Virus record (IMG/VR): IMGVR_UViG_3300012936_000095
Span: 1-30,568 of that record
DNA length: 30,568 nt
From: a virus
Reading direction: 5' to 3' (one strand)
Each line of letters begins with the position of its first letter. Position 1 is the first letter of the stretch. The notes under the pieces are model-generated. The model had not been told where the DNA came from, made no database searches, and worked only from the letters and a program-made list of their open reading frames with translations. The position numbers and the translations under genes are program-made. Below, piece by piece: positions 23,284-29,246 of this stretch.

Positions 23284-23627
23284 CAGAGTTTGAGAAAGCA
23301 GATATAAACGGTAACGGCGTTATTGAGAAAGCTGAGTGGAACAAACTGGCTTTGGAAGATCGCAGACTTGAGATGATTGACAGAGACTTGAAGCGCAATG
23401 CGGAGCGTAGGTTTACCGGGTTTGCTCTTGCCGGGATGTTGATCTATCCGTTTATTATTCTCTTAGCGTCTGTTCTTGGCTTTGACAAAGCGGCAAGTCT
23501 TATCACAGATATAGCAAGTGTATACGTGATAGCTGCATCAGGCGTGGTTGCTGCGTTTATGGGATTTAATGCGTATGCTGCGAAAGCGGAGCCGAAGAAA
23601 GCAAGCATACAAATGGAGGGTGAGTAA
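23280..23627 (+). CDS. EF-hand plus two-TM membrane protein (115 aa)
   Basis: Residues 8-19 (DINGNGVIEKAE) are a canonical EF-hand calcium loop: D at 1, N at 3, N at 5, G at 6, I at 8, E at 12. A charged helix follows (LEDRRLEMIDRDLKRNAERR), then two transmembrane segments (about 46-68, FTGFALAGMLIYPFIILLAS; and 76-98, IASVYVIAASGVVAAFMGF) and a short Lys/Glu tail. The layout suggests a small holin-like or holin-regulating protein whose cytoplasmic head could sense Ca2+ or Mg2+. I recall relatives in marine phages. It overlaps both neighbours (ATGA, TAATG) in the lysis chain. Confidence 0.75.
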   Translation: MTEFEKADINGNGVIEKAEWNKLALEDRRLEMIDRDLKRNAERRFTGFALAGMLIYPFIILLASVLGFDKAASLITDIASVYVIAASGVVAAFMGFNAYAAKAEPKKASIQMEGE

Positions 23628-24013
23628 TGTTACAAAGCTTGATAGGGCCGATAGCAGAATTAGCTGGTGGTTGGCTAAAGGGCAAAGCAGATGCACAAGC
23701 TGCTGCTGCTAATCTAAAGCTAGTTGAGGCCGAAGCCAAAGCTACCATTATGAAGTCTGCTGCTACGAGCGAGGCTGAGTGGGAAAAGCTCATGGCTCAA
23801 GGCACTATGAACTCATGGAAAGACGAGTACCTGGTAATTCTTTTCAGCATACCATTGATCCTAGTGTTCACTGGTGAATGGGGCCGTACAGTTGTTGCAG
23901 AGGGGTTTACAGCGCTGGAACAGATGCCTGAGTGGTATCAGTATACTTTGGGCGTAATCGTAGCTAGTAGCTTTGCCGTAAGATCTGCAACTAAATTCTT
24001 TGGGAAGAAATAA
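23627..24013 (+). CDS. Holin, three-TM GTA type (probable)
   Basis: The 128-aa protein begins with an apolar helix (LIGPIAELAGGWLKGKADAQ), then an Ala/Glu-rich amphipathic helix (AAAANLKLVEAEAKATIMKS), and two strong transmembrane segments (EYLVILFSIPLILVFTGEWG; WYQYTLGVIVASSFAVRSAT), ending FFGKK. The LWKDEYLVIL-like WKDEYL motif and order match the 3-TM holin family known from gene transfer agents and many alphaproteobacterial phages. It would make the inner-membrane hole that triggers lysis. It lies two genes before the endolysin and is coupled by TAATG overlaps on both sides. Confidence 0.8.
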   Translation: MLQSLIGPIAELAGGWLKGKADAQAAAANLKLVEAEAKATIMKSAATSEAEWEKLMAQGTMNSWKDEYLVILFSIPLILVFTGEWGRTVVAEGFTALEQMPEWYQYTLGVIVASSFAVRSATKFFGKK

Positions 24014-24282
24014 TGACTGATTTAAAAATACCTGTAGCTCTCGTCTTTGCAATGGCTGTACAGCTCGTTGGTTTAGTATGGTATATTAGTTCTATCGTAC
24101 ATGATATAGAACACTTGAAGCAAACTGTTTCGGCGCAAGATGAACTTATCCGTTTGATAGATCAGGACGTAAATGATCTGTGGGCTTTCTGTACTTTTAC
24201 CGAAAACAAGTGGGCAGAGGCTTACACAAGTGATATGGTGTACGAAAGATTGTGCGGAACAAAGGAGTTTGTTGAGCAATGA
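24013..24282 (+). CDS. N-terminally membrane-anchored protein, possible spanin (89 aa)
   Basis: One N-terminal transmembrane helix (IPVALVFAMAVQLVGLVWYI, residues 6-25) is followed by a helical periplasmic part (IVHDIEHLKQTVSAQDELIR) and a Trp/Cys-containing end. One TM plus a coiled coil, between holin and endolysin, is the layout of an inner-membrane spanin (Rz-like), but the coil is short and no Rz1-like lipoprotein partner is seen. Another reading is a holin-associated regulator. It overlaps the holin stop (TAATG) and the endolysin start (ATGA). Confidence 0.6.
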   Translation: MTDLKIPVALVFAMAVQLVGLVWYISSIVHDIEHLKQTVSAQDELIRLIDQDVNDLWAFCTFTENKWAEAYTSDMVYERLCGTKEFVEQ

Positions 24283-24734
24283 CTTTTAAATTAGGAAAGC
24301 GTAGCCTTGAAAGATTAGAAGGTGTAGACGAGCGTATGGTTGCTGTTGTTAAACACGCAATCGGTGTAAGTAAAATTGATTTCGGTTGTATTTGTGGGAT
24401 TAGAACCATTGAAGAACAAAAAGCATTGGTTGCAAAAGGTGCAAGTCAGACCATGAAGTCTAAGCATATTGATGGTATCGCCGTTGATTTAATGGCGTAC
24501 ATTGGTAGCCGAGCAAGTTGGGAACTTAATTTGTATGACGATATAGCTGATGCAATGGCAGAGGGTGCAAGAGTTTGTGATGTTCCTGTGCGTTGGGGTG
24601 CAGCATGGACTGTACCAAACATAGCGCATTGGGATGGCACGATGGAGGCTGCAATGAATGATTATATTGATACAAGGCGTGGTCAAGGTCGCAGACCGTT
24701 TATTGATGGTCCACATTTTGAGTTGATGGTGTAG
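24279..24734 (+). CDS. Endolysin, M15 peptidase (L-alanyl-D-glutamate / D-Ala-D-Ala type)
   Basis: The 151-aa protein has the zinc peptidase M15 pattern: SKHIDGIAVDL gives H63 and D70 as metal ligands (HxxGxAxD), and the C-terminal DGPHFE gives H146 with D143 as the likely catalytic acid, as in the T5 endolysin. The N-terminal half carries the FGCICGIRTIEEQKALVAKG segment typical of this family. It would cut the peptide stems of peptidoglycan at lysis. There is no signal peptide, so release depends on the holin. It is the last gene of the lysis chain, joined by ATGA to the gene before it. Confidence 0.9.
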   Translation: MTFKLGKRSLERLEGVDERMVAVVKHAIGVSKIDFGCICGIRTIEEQKALVAKGASQTMKSKHIDGIAVDLMAYIGSRASWELNLYDDIADAMAEGARVCDVPVRWGAAWTVPNIAHWDGTMEAAMNDYIDTRRGQGRRPFIDGPHFELMV

Positions 24735-24736
24735 TC

Positions 24737-24916
24737 ATGGCAAAGAGCACAGTCAATAAAGCTAAGATTTACACAAAGCCTGAGATGCGAAAGCGTCAGT
24801 TTCGATCAATACTTAATAGTAGTGTTCAAGGAACAGCCGCCGGAAAGTGGTCGGCTCGGAAAGCACAACTCCTTGCAAAAAGATACAAAGCTGCTGGTGG
24901 AGGATATAAGTCGTGA
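24737..24916 (+). CDS. Small basic phage protein (59 aa)
   Basis: ATG 24737 lies two nt after the endolysin stop. The 59-aa, Lys/Arg-rich product starts MAKSTVNKAKIYTKPEMRKR and has GKWSARKAQLLAKRYKAAGG near its C-terminus. I recall very similar proteins in many phages next to other tiny basic proteins; none has a known function. The strong basic charge suggests nucleic-acid binding or capsid-interior packaging with DNA, but this is inference. Its TGA overlaps the following GTG by 4 nt (GTGA). Confidence 0.75.
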   Translation: MAKSTVNKAKIYTKPEMRKRQFRSILNSSVQGTAAGKWSARKAQLLAKRYKAAGGGYKS

Positions 24917-25146
24917 AAGCTCCGCAACGATCTCTGATGAATTGGGGAAAACAAAACTGGCGTACTAAGTCTGGTAAGAAATCTAGTGAAACTGGTGAGC
25001 GTTACTTGCCAGAGAAAGCAATCAAGGCTTTGACACCAGAAGAGTACGCTGCGACTACACGAGCTAAACGTGCTGGTGGTGGCACTGGTCAGACTGTACC
25101 ACAGCCAAAAAAGATTAGAGATAAGACAAGAAAATATCGGAGTTAG
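24913..25146 (+). CDS. Small basic protein with RSLMNW motif (77 aa)
   Basis: GTG 24913 overlaps the previous stop; GGAGG lies about ten bases upstream. The product begins MKAPQRSLMNWGKQNWRTKS and continues ETGERYLPEKAIKALTPEEY, ending in a basic tail (PKKIRDKTRKYRS). This belongs to a widespread small phage family (possibly the one labelled DUF5872, from memory). It is often found with the two flanking basic proteins, as here. Function is unknown. High charge and late position suggest a virion-internal or DNA-associated protein. Confidence 0.75.
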   Translation: MKAPQRSLMNWGKQNWRTKSGKKSSETGERYLPEKAIKALTPEEYAATTRAKRAGGGTGQTVPQPKKIRDKTRKYRS

Positions 25147-25148
25147 AT

Positions 25149-25460
25149 ATGGCTAAGACACCAGCATGGCAACGCAAAGAAGGTAAGGCAAAGAAGGGTG
25201 GTCTTAACGAAGAGGGTCGTAGGTCTTACGAAAAAGAGAACCCAGGCTCAGATCTCAAAGCACCTGTGAAGTCTGGAAACAACCCTAGACGTGCATCGTT
25301 TTTACAGCGCATGGGTAATATGAAGGGTCCAGAGCGCGATGAAAAAGGTGAACCAACTCGGTTGCTGCTGTCTTTGAGAGCTTGGGGTGCATCAAGCAAG
25401 GCTGATGCCAGAGCAAAGGGCAAGCGCATATCAGCTATAAATAAAAAGAAGAAAGCCTGA
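25149..25460 (+). CDS. Small basic protein with TPAWQRKEGK motif (103 aa)
   Basis: A 103-aa very basic protein starting MAKTPAWQRKEGKAKKGGLN, with NNPRRASFLQRMGNMKGPER and RLLLSLRAWGASSKADARAK further on and a lysine-rich end. The pattern matches a known phage/viral family of unknown function (DUF6321-like, number from memory). It follows the previous gene by 2 nt, and its stop overlaps the next ATG by one base. Aromatic-basic repeats suggest binding to nucleic acid or to an anionic surface. No catalytic residues are evident. Confidence 0.75.
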   Translation: MAKTPAWQRKEGKAKKGGLNEEGRRSYEKENPGSDLKAPVKSGNNPRRASFLQRMGNMKGPERDEKGEPTRLLLSLRAWGASSKADARAKGKRISAINKKKKA

Positions 25461-26182
25461 TGGGATACTTTCACGAAGAAGTTGACAGTCCACATGCGCT
25501 ATTGGAGATTGCTTCTGAACGTATTACGGAGATTGTTCCTGTAAACATATTTGGTTTTAACAGAACCATTGGCACAGACTACGAAACAATCTGGAACAAC
25601 GGAGCGACATATACCTATCCTGGTTCTGCTGTTCAGATGGATGTAGTAAGCAGCAGCGCAAGTGATACCATGACATTGTTGATCTCTGGTCTTGATAGCA
25701 ACTACGATGCGTTGGCAGAGATTGTTACAGTCAATGGCACTGCTACGGTTACAACGACAAACAGTTTTCTACGCATAAACTCAGCTACTATTCTGTCTGG
25801 ATCTAACGTAGGCAATATAACGATTAGCAATGGTGGAACGGCATACGCATACCTAGAAGCGGCAATAGGCACAACTCAAGCCTGTGTTTATTCTGTAGCA
25901 CGTAACCATTCTTTATATTTATTTAGAATATCGCTTACCTCTGGTACCGTAAACGGTAATCAGTATCTTAGCTACCGCAATAGAATAGATAATAGCTCAG
26001 GGCGCATCCTACGTGTGGCAGAAGCAACTTGGAAAGAAGGTATGCAGACATTTGATCGGCAGATACCCTTTAGAATTTCTCCGAAAAATGATATACAGTT
26101 TGAAGCAAAGTCAAACGCAAGCACAAACGAAGCAAGTATTTTTATTGAAGCATTATTGATGAAGGAGAAGTTTGATGCCTGA
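25460..26182 (+). CDS. Beta-rich probable virion protein (240 aa)
   Basis: A 240-aa protein that overlaps the previous stop (TGATG). It reads FGFNRTIGTDYETIWNNGAT, then repeated strands such as VVSSSASDTMTLLISGLDSN, LAEIVTVNGTATVTTTNSFL and AYLEAAIGTTQACVYSVARN, ending IFIEALLMKEKFDA. I recall this arrangement (an ETIW-NG-TY start, a V/T-rich beta sandwich with a GLDxNY motif) in many marine phage proteins taken as virion-associated. Its exact role is not known. Position among tiny basic proteins, away from head and tail genes, is unusual for a major structural part; a decoration or tip protein is possible. Confidence 0.7.
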   Translation: MGYFHEEVDSPHALLEIASERITEIVPVNIFGFNRTIGTDYETIWNNGATYTYPGSAVQMDVVSSSASDTMTLLISGLDSNYDALAEIVTVNGTATVTTTNSFLRINSATILSGSNVGNITISNGGTAYAYLEAAIGTTQACVYSVARNHSLYLFRISLTSGTVNGNQYLSYRNRIDNSSGRILRVAEATWKEGMQTFDRQIPFRISPKNDIQFEAKSNASTNEASIFIEALLMKEKFDA

Positions 26183-26336
26183 GAGATTAGAACGTAGCCT
26201 GATGAACCAGGCAAAGAAAAAAGGTCTTACTGGTAAAGAAAGAGACAAATATGTATATGGTACGTTGACTAAGGTTGCCGGACCAAAGGGAAGTAAACAA
26301 GCAGCGAGGACAGGAAATGTACGGAAAAAAACGTAA
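26175..26336 (+). CDS. Tiny basic protein with RSLMNQ motif (53 aa)
   Basis: ATG 26175 overlaps the end of the previous gene by 8 nt and has GAAGGAGAAG upstream. The 53-aa product begins MPERLERSLMNQAKKKGLTG and ends in a Lys/Arg-rich tail (ARTGNVRKKT); its centre KERDKYVYGTLTKVAG looks helical. It is the kind of short basic late protein that automated callers miss. No function is known. It shares the [KR]SLMN motif with other small proteins in this phage. Confidence 0.7.
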   Translation: MPERLERSLMNQAKKKGLTGKERDKYVYGTLTKVAGPKGSKQAARTGNVRKKT

Positions 26337-26382
26337 ACCTAAAAAGTCTATGATGAATGGCGGCTATGGCAAAGGCAGCTAA
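26317..26382 (+). CDS. Very small basic peptide with KSMMN motif (21 aa)
   Basis: ATG 26317 lies inside the end of the previous gene in another frame, with GAGGA six bases upstream. It gives a 21-residue peptide starting MYGKKRKPKKSMMNGG and ending GYGKGS. The product is mostly Lys/Gly. A peptide this short needs independent proof of translation, but the ribosome site and the shared KSMMN motif with the next gene make it plausible. Confidence 0.45.
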   Translation: MYGKKRKPKKSMMNGGYGKGS

Positions 26383-26524
26383 ACATTACTTGCCAAGTGG
26401 CAAAGAGTACACCGGGCCTACACATAAAATGCCTGACGGCTCTTTGCATACTGGAGCAAAGCACACAAAAAGCAGTCAGGTTTTGTCGCATAAGAAACCA
26501 AAGTCTATGATGAACAAGAAATAG
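26366..26524 (+). CDS. Tiny basic protein with C-terminal KSMMNKK (52 aa)
   Basis: ATG 26366 (an in-frame ATG at 26357 would add three residues) opens a 52-aa product beginning MAKAAKHYLPSGKEYTGPTH and continuing KMPDGSLHTGAKHTKSSQVL, ending KPKSMMNKK. The KHYxxxGKEYxGxTHKMPDGxxHTGxxHT pattern is one I know from small phage and host-related proteins of unknown function. Several His residues might bind metal. It is the last rightward gene of the late block; its TAG directly abuts the TAG of the leftward gene that follows. Confidence 0.65.
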   Translation: MAKAAKHYLPSGKEYTGPTHKMPDGSLHTGAKHTKSSQVLSHKKPKSMMNKK

Positions 26525-26740
26525 CTATGGTCTTGGCATAGGCTTTACGTAGTCTTTGGAAACTACGTTAGTGCCTTTGCAGTATAAAGATACGTCTGTT
26601 CCATATGGCTCAAGTATATCTGACATATGTTCTAAGCTGTATGAGCAATCATCAAAGCTTGGTAGTAGTATGCTTGTGTTTAGCTCTTCACCTTGGACAA
26701 AGTAACTTATCATCATAAATGTAAAATATGTTTTTATCAT
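26525..26740 (-). CDS. Small leftward protein with signal-like N-terminus and two cysteines (71 aa)
   Basis: The product starts with an apolar signal-like segment (MIKTYFTFMMISYFVQG) followed by a soluble acidic part with two cysteines (FDDCSYSLEHMS and VSLYCKGTNVV). It is probably secreted to the periplasm, where the cysteines could pair. The start is supported by the leader GAGGTATACACAATG, closely like that of the leftward gene at 968. It lies last in the leftward operon, separated from the gene before it by a 62-nt gap with a strong hairpin. No family is recognised; superinfection exclusion is one possible role for such proteins, without direct support. Confidence 0.65.
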   Translation of the reverse strand: MIKTYFTFMMISYFVQGEELNTSILLPSFDDCSYSLEHMSDILEPYGTDVSLYCKGTNVVSKDYVKPMPRP

Positions 26741-26775
26741 TGTGTATACCTCACAGTTAATTTATTGTTGTGTCT

Positions 26776-26798
26776 GGGGCAGAACCTCCGTCTGCCCC
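26776..26798. other. Strong hairpin between leftward genes
   Basis: GGGGCAGA - ACCTCCG - TCTGCCCC is a perfect 8-bp stem with a 7-nt loop, directly after the stop of the 80-aa gene. Neither side has a T-run, so it is not a standard intrinsic terminator in either direction. It could stabilise the 3' end of the recombination operon mRNA, be a processing site, or act as a rho-assisted terminator for late read-through. Confidence 0.6.
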
Positions 26799-26802
26799 AC
26801 GA

Positions 26803-27045
26803 CTATTTCCAAGGCTCCATAGGCAGCGTTATATTACGCTTACGTTCTACAGTGTCTATTGTTGTCTTGCCTGTACCGTTTGCCCGATGAAACTCCACAC
26901 CCATCCTATACGCAAGTGTGCGTAGGTTTGACGGATCTATGCCTAACTTTTCAGCAGCAGTTTTTATAGTAAATTCTTTGTACTGCTCAAGAAGTTCTTT
27001 TGTCTCGTAATAGTAACGAGTTTTTAAAGCTGGGTATGGTTTCAT
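26803..27045 (-). CDS. Small helix-turn-helix-like protein (80 aa)
   Basis: The 80-aa basic protein has a helical segment FTIKTAAEKLGIDPSNLRTL (residues 25-44) with the spacing of a helix-turn-helix (AAEKLG turn, then a recognition helix), preceded by YYYETKELLEQYKE and followed by AYRMGVEFHRANG. It is likely a DNA-binding regulator or accessory of the recombination operon. The ATG at 27045 lies 2 nt after the previous stop with no clear ribosome site, so translation is probably by re-initiation. The fold is inferred from spacing only. Confidence 0.6.
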   Translation of the reverse strand: MKPYPALKTRYYYETKELLEQYKEFTIKTAAEKLGIDPSNLRTLAYRMGVEFHRANGTGKTTIDTVERKRNITLPMEPWK

Positions 27046-27047
27046 GG

Positions 27048-27386
27048 CTAAAATGGAATTTCATCCTCTCCCAAAGGAGTTTCAGTTGTTTGTTGTTGCA
27101 TTGGTTGCTCTTCCATTGGTTTGTTAGGAAACAAAGGGAAGCTTGCAACTTTGGGCCACATCTTGGGATCATCTCCGTTTCGATGTTGTAGCTGTACGCT
27201 CACAGATATGCCATGATCTATCATTGCTTTCTTTACCTTTTCAGCTACAGCAAGCGTAGCCTGGTCAAAGCGCTTGTCCTTTGGTACGTTGATCCATGCT
27301 GAAGCTCTCATTTCTACAGCCTGTCCGTTGTTCATAAAGCCATCTATTGTTAGTGACTTTACTCCTAGTGTTGGTCTATTGCTCAA
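27048..27386 (-). CDS. Putative ssDNA-binding-type protein with SSB-like tail (112 aa)
   Basis: The 112-aa product has a beta-rich N-terminal part (LGVKSLTIDGFMNNGQAVEM RASAWIN region), then a Gln/Pro/Glu-rich linker (KPMEEQPMQQQTTETP) and ends GEDEIPF. An acidic tail ending in aromatic-Pro-Phe is the hallmark by which bacterial SSB proteins recruit DNA repair enzymes. Its position, overlapping the annealing protein gene by 11 nt, fits a role in recombination. No convincing OB-fold signature is seen, so it could also be a protein that borrows the SSB tail to bind host SSB partners. Confidence 0.6.
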   Translation of the reverse strand: MSNRPTLGVKSLTIDGFMNNGQAVEMRASAWINVPKDKRFDQATLAVAEKVKKAMIDHGISVSVQLQHRNGDDPKMWPKVASFPLFPNKPMEEQPMQQQTTETPLGEDEIPF

Positions 27387-28002
27387 AGCTATTCTCCTTT
27401 TCTGTTAATCTTTGCACTAGCCTTTGAAATAATTCTGGATACTGATTTTTAAGCTCGTCTAACCAAGCATCATCAGTCTTTCTATCAACATCGGCAAGCT
27501 CTCGTTTGGACTTTGCCGCCTGATATTTTTCGGTGAGGTCTTTACACCATGCCACCCACTCACCTTGGTTCTGTGGCATACCGTTTGTCTGTGCTTGCGT
27601 TTCATCTATCGCCTGTTCTTTTCTCTTGGCTGCAACAAGCTCATTGGCTGAAGCATAGCTACCACCGTGTAGCCCAATGGATGCTAAGGCTCTACCTATC
27701 GCGGAGGTTTCACAGTTCTCTATGGCGCTTGTTTTGTTTACGTTTGAAGATCCTCTTATTTCTTCAGCGTACCCACTGCCGATTATCATTCCGTCTTTGT
27801 TCTTAATGAAGGCTTGCACTATAACACGTTGTCCATTGTCATCAACGATATTTGTTTCAATGCCCATATCAGTACCAAAAGCTTTTCGGAAAGCTTCGAC
27901 ACGCACAAATACTTCTGTGTACTTTTTACCACCACGTTGCGTTACACCGTGAGTACGGTTGAGGTCATTGACCTCAGCCATTGCTTTAATTAAATCTGTC
28001 AT
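27376..28002 (-). CDS. ERF-family single-strand annealing protein (recombinase)
   Basis: ERF/Rad52-like phage proteins anneal complementary single strands during replication-linked recombination. The 208-aa protein has the core (KYTEVFVRVEAFRKAFGTDM, IVQAFIKNKDGMIIGSGYAE) and the signature SAIENCETSAIGRALASIGL, where the GRALA helix region is diagnostic, followed by a charged helical C-terminus (KDLTEKYQAAKSKRELADVD). It overlaps the exonuclease stop by 4 nt (ATGA) and is followed by the SSB-tailed protein, the usual exonuclease-annealase-SSB order of Red-like modules. It is probably an early gene, transcribed leftward. Confidence 0.85.
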   Translation of the reverse strand: MTDLIKAMAEVNDLNRTHGVTQRGGKKYTEVFVRVEAFRKAFGTDMGIETNIVDDNGQRVIVQAFIKNKDGMIIGSGYAEEIRGSSNVNKTSAIENCETSAIGRALASIGLHGGSYASANELVAAKRKEQAIDETQAQTNGMPQNQGEWVAWCKDLTEKYQAAKSKRELADVDRKTDDAWLDELKNQYPELFQRLVQRLTEKENSFEQ

Positions 28003-28973
28003 CTTTTACCAAACAATCCTTTCGCCATCATAAAAAACTCAGGCGCTAAATCACGCCACACAAAACTGTCTGCAAAATGCGGATCAGTTAAATTAAGCAG
28101 ATCAACTACATCATCTGCAACTTTCATTAATTTTTCTCTGCGTCTGCAAGCTACAGAAATATCGTGCAACGCATGTTCAAGCTCTTGCTCTGTAGGCTGT
28201 AAGACTACGTAGCCCAACCTATTAGCGTACACAATCTTAGGCACTATCTTTGACAGATGCCAATACCCGGCAAGCTGTGTTAGGTGTGGTGCTTTTATTT
28301 TCTTTGGCAATGAGTTTGCTCGTGGGCTGTCTGTATGTGCCTGTTGATCCCATTGTGTCTTTAGCTCTACACGCCCCTCTCCGTAATCTGGTTTGCCAAA
28401 GTACGGTAGCTCACAATGCGGTATGTTACCGAATAAATCTATCTCTCCGACAATACGGTTTGCCCCTGACATTGCCTCACGTATACCACTTGCAGCGTTT
28501 TCACAGACCAAAGAAAATTCAGCCATTGTAGGTTCTTTGGATTTCTTACCTTCAGCATCATAGCAAATATTTTCTCTGTGAGCTAACACAGCCTTGTCTA
28601 CATCCATGTCGTGCCAATAGGGTGGCTCGTATCCGTGTAGCATATTGATTGCTTCACCGTAGGCTTCCGTTACGTCTGCATCTTCCACAAGCAACATATC
28701 CGTATAGACTTGTACGGCTCTACCACTGACCATGTTTGTGTTGTCGCTATACTGAGTTTTGCCTTGTGGGTCTTTGTAGTACGCACTATCGTACAATACT
28801 TTCCTTGCCCAACCCTGATCGCCTTCTATGTCACCACGTAGTATTGCCCAAGCTTTATCACGCATTGGGCGCAGCACTGACTTATCAAAGAATGTCCAGG
28901 CATCAGGTGTGCTCGGATTGCTGTGCCACTTGTAATTGAACCTATCAGCCCAGTCTGTTTTTCGTATGCCCAT
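27999..28973 (-). CDS. PD-(D/E)XK exonuclease (Red-alpha/RecB-like partner of the annealase)
   Basis: The 324-aa protein carries the nuclease core GKPDYGEGRVELKT: D196 and the E203-x-K205 triad, with the upstream GEIDLFGN strand. This PD-(D/E)XK arrangement degrades one strand of duplex DNA to make the substrate for the annealing protein. The N-terminus (MGIRKTDWADRFNYKWHSNP) and the C-terminal helical region (TDPHFADSFVWRDLAPEFFM) are not diagnostic. It is first in the leftward operon, with the ribosome site AAGAGGTATAACAAATG. The pairing with ERF supports a Red-type role; Cas4-like activity is an alternative. Confidence 0.82.
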   Translation of the reverse strand: MGIRKTDWADRFNYKWHSNPSTPDAWTFFDKSVLRPMRDKAWAILRGDIEGDQGWARKVLYDSAYYKDPQGKTQYSDNTNMVSGRAVQVYTDMLLVEDADVTEAYGEAINMLHGYEPPYWHDMDVDKAVLAHRENICYDAEGKKSKEPTMAEFSLVCENAASGIREAMSGANRIVGEIDLFGNIPHCELPYFGKPDYGEGRVELKTQWDQQAHTDSPRANSLPKKIKAPHLTQLAGYWHLSKIVPKIVYANRLGYVVLQPTEQELEHALHDISVACRRREKLMKVADDVVDLLNLTDPHFADSFVWRDLAPEFFMMAKGLFGKR

Positions 28974-28985
28974 TTGTTATACCTC

Positions 28986-29030
28986 TTGACATTTAGTGAC
29001 AAAGATGCACGATATGTCAAATATAGTCAA
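28986..29030. promoter_or_regulatory. Control region between divergent operons, facing TTGACA boxes
   Basis: TTGACAT (28986-28992) and its inverted copy ATGTCAA (29014-29020) face each other across 21 nt, with further TGACA (28997-29001) and AGTCAA (29025-29030) half-sites. Read on each strand, TTGACA at this spacing could serve as a -35 box: rightward toward 29043 and leftward toward 28973. The -10 boxes are weak (CGATAT or GATATG rightward, ACTAAA or TAAATG leftward). The promoters would overlap, and a protein bound to the repeats would control both. The HTH gene next door is a candidate. Confidence 0.5.
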
Positions 29031-29042
29031 GGGGTTTTATAG

Positions 29043-29246
29043 ATGAAATTAGAAGAATATCGTAAAAACGCAAAGATGACACTGAAGCAGCTTGCAGAAA
29101 AAGTAGGCGCTCCACATGCTACCGTTGTACGGCGTTGGTGTTTGCCTATCGACCACAAGGATTACAAGATACCATCTGCTAAGTATATGAATTTAATACA
29201 AGATGCAACGATGGGGCAAGTTACGCCCAACGATTTTTACAGATGA
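29043..29246 (+). CDS. Cro/CI-like helix-turn-helix regulator (67 aa)
   Basis: The 67-aa protein has an N-terminal helix-turn-helix of the Cro/XRE type: MTLKQLAEKVGAPHATVVRR (residues 11-30), with the QLAEKVG turn and a recognition helix, then a C-terminal TPNDFYR end known from Cro-like phage repressors. It lies right next to the inverted TTGACA repeats, as expected of an auto-regulated switch protein. The ATG of the methyltransferase overlaps its stop (ATGA), so both are cotranslated. It could regulate both the recombination operon and its own operon. Confidence 0.75.
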   Translation: MKLEEYRKNAKMTLKQLAEKVGAPHATVVRRWCLPIDHKDYKIPSAKYMNLIQDATMGQVTPNDFYR

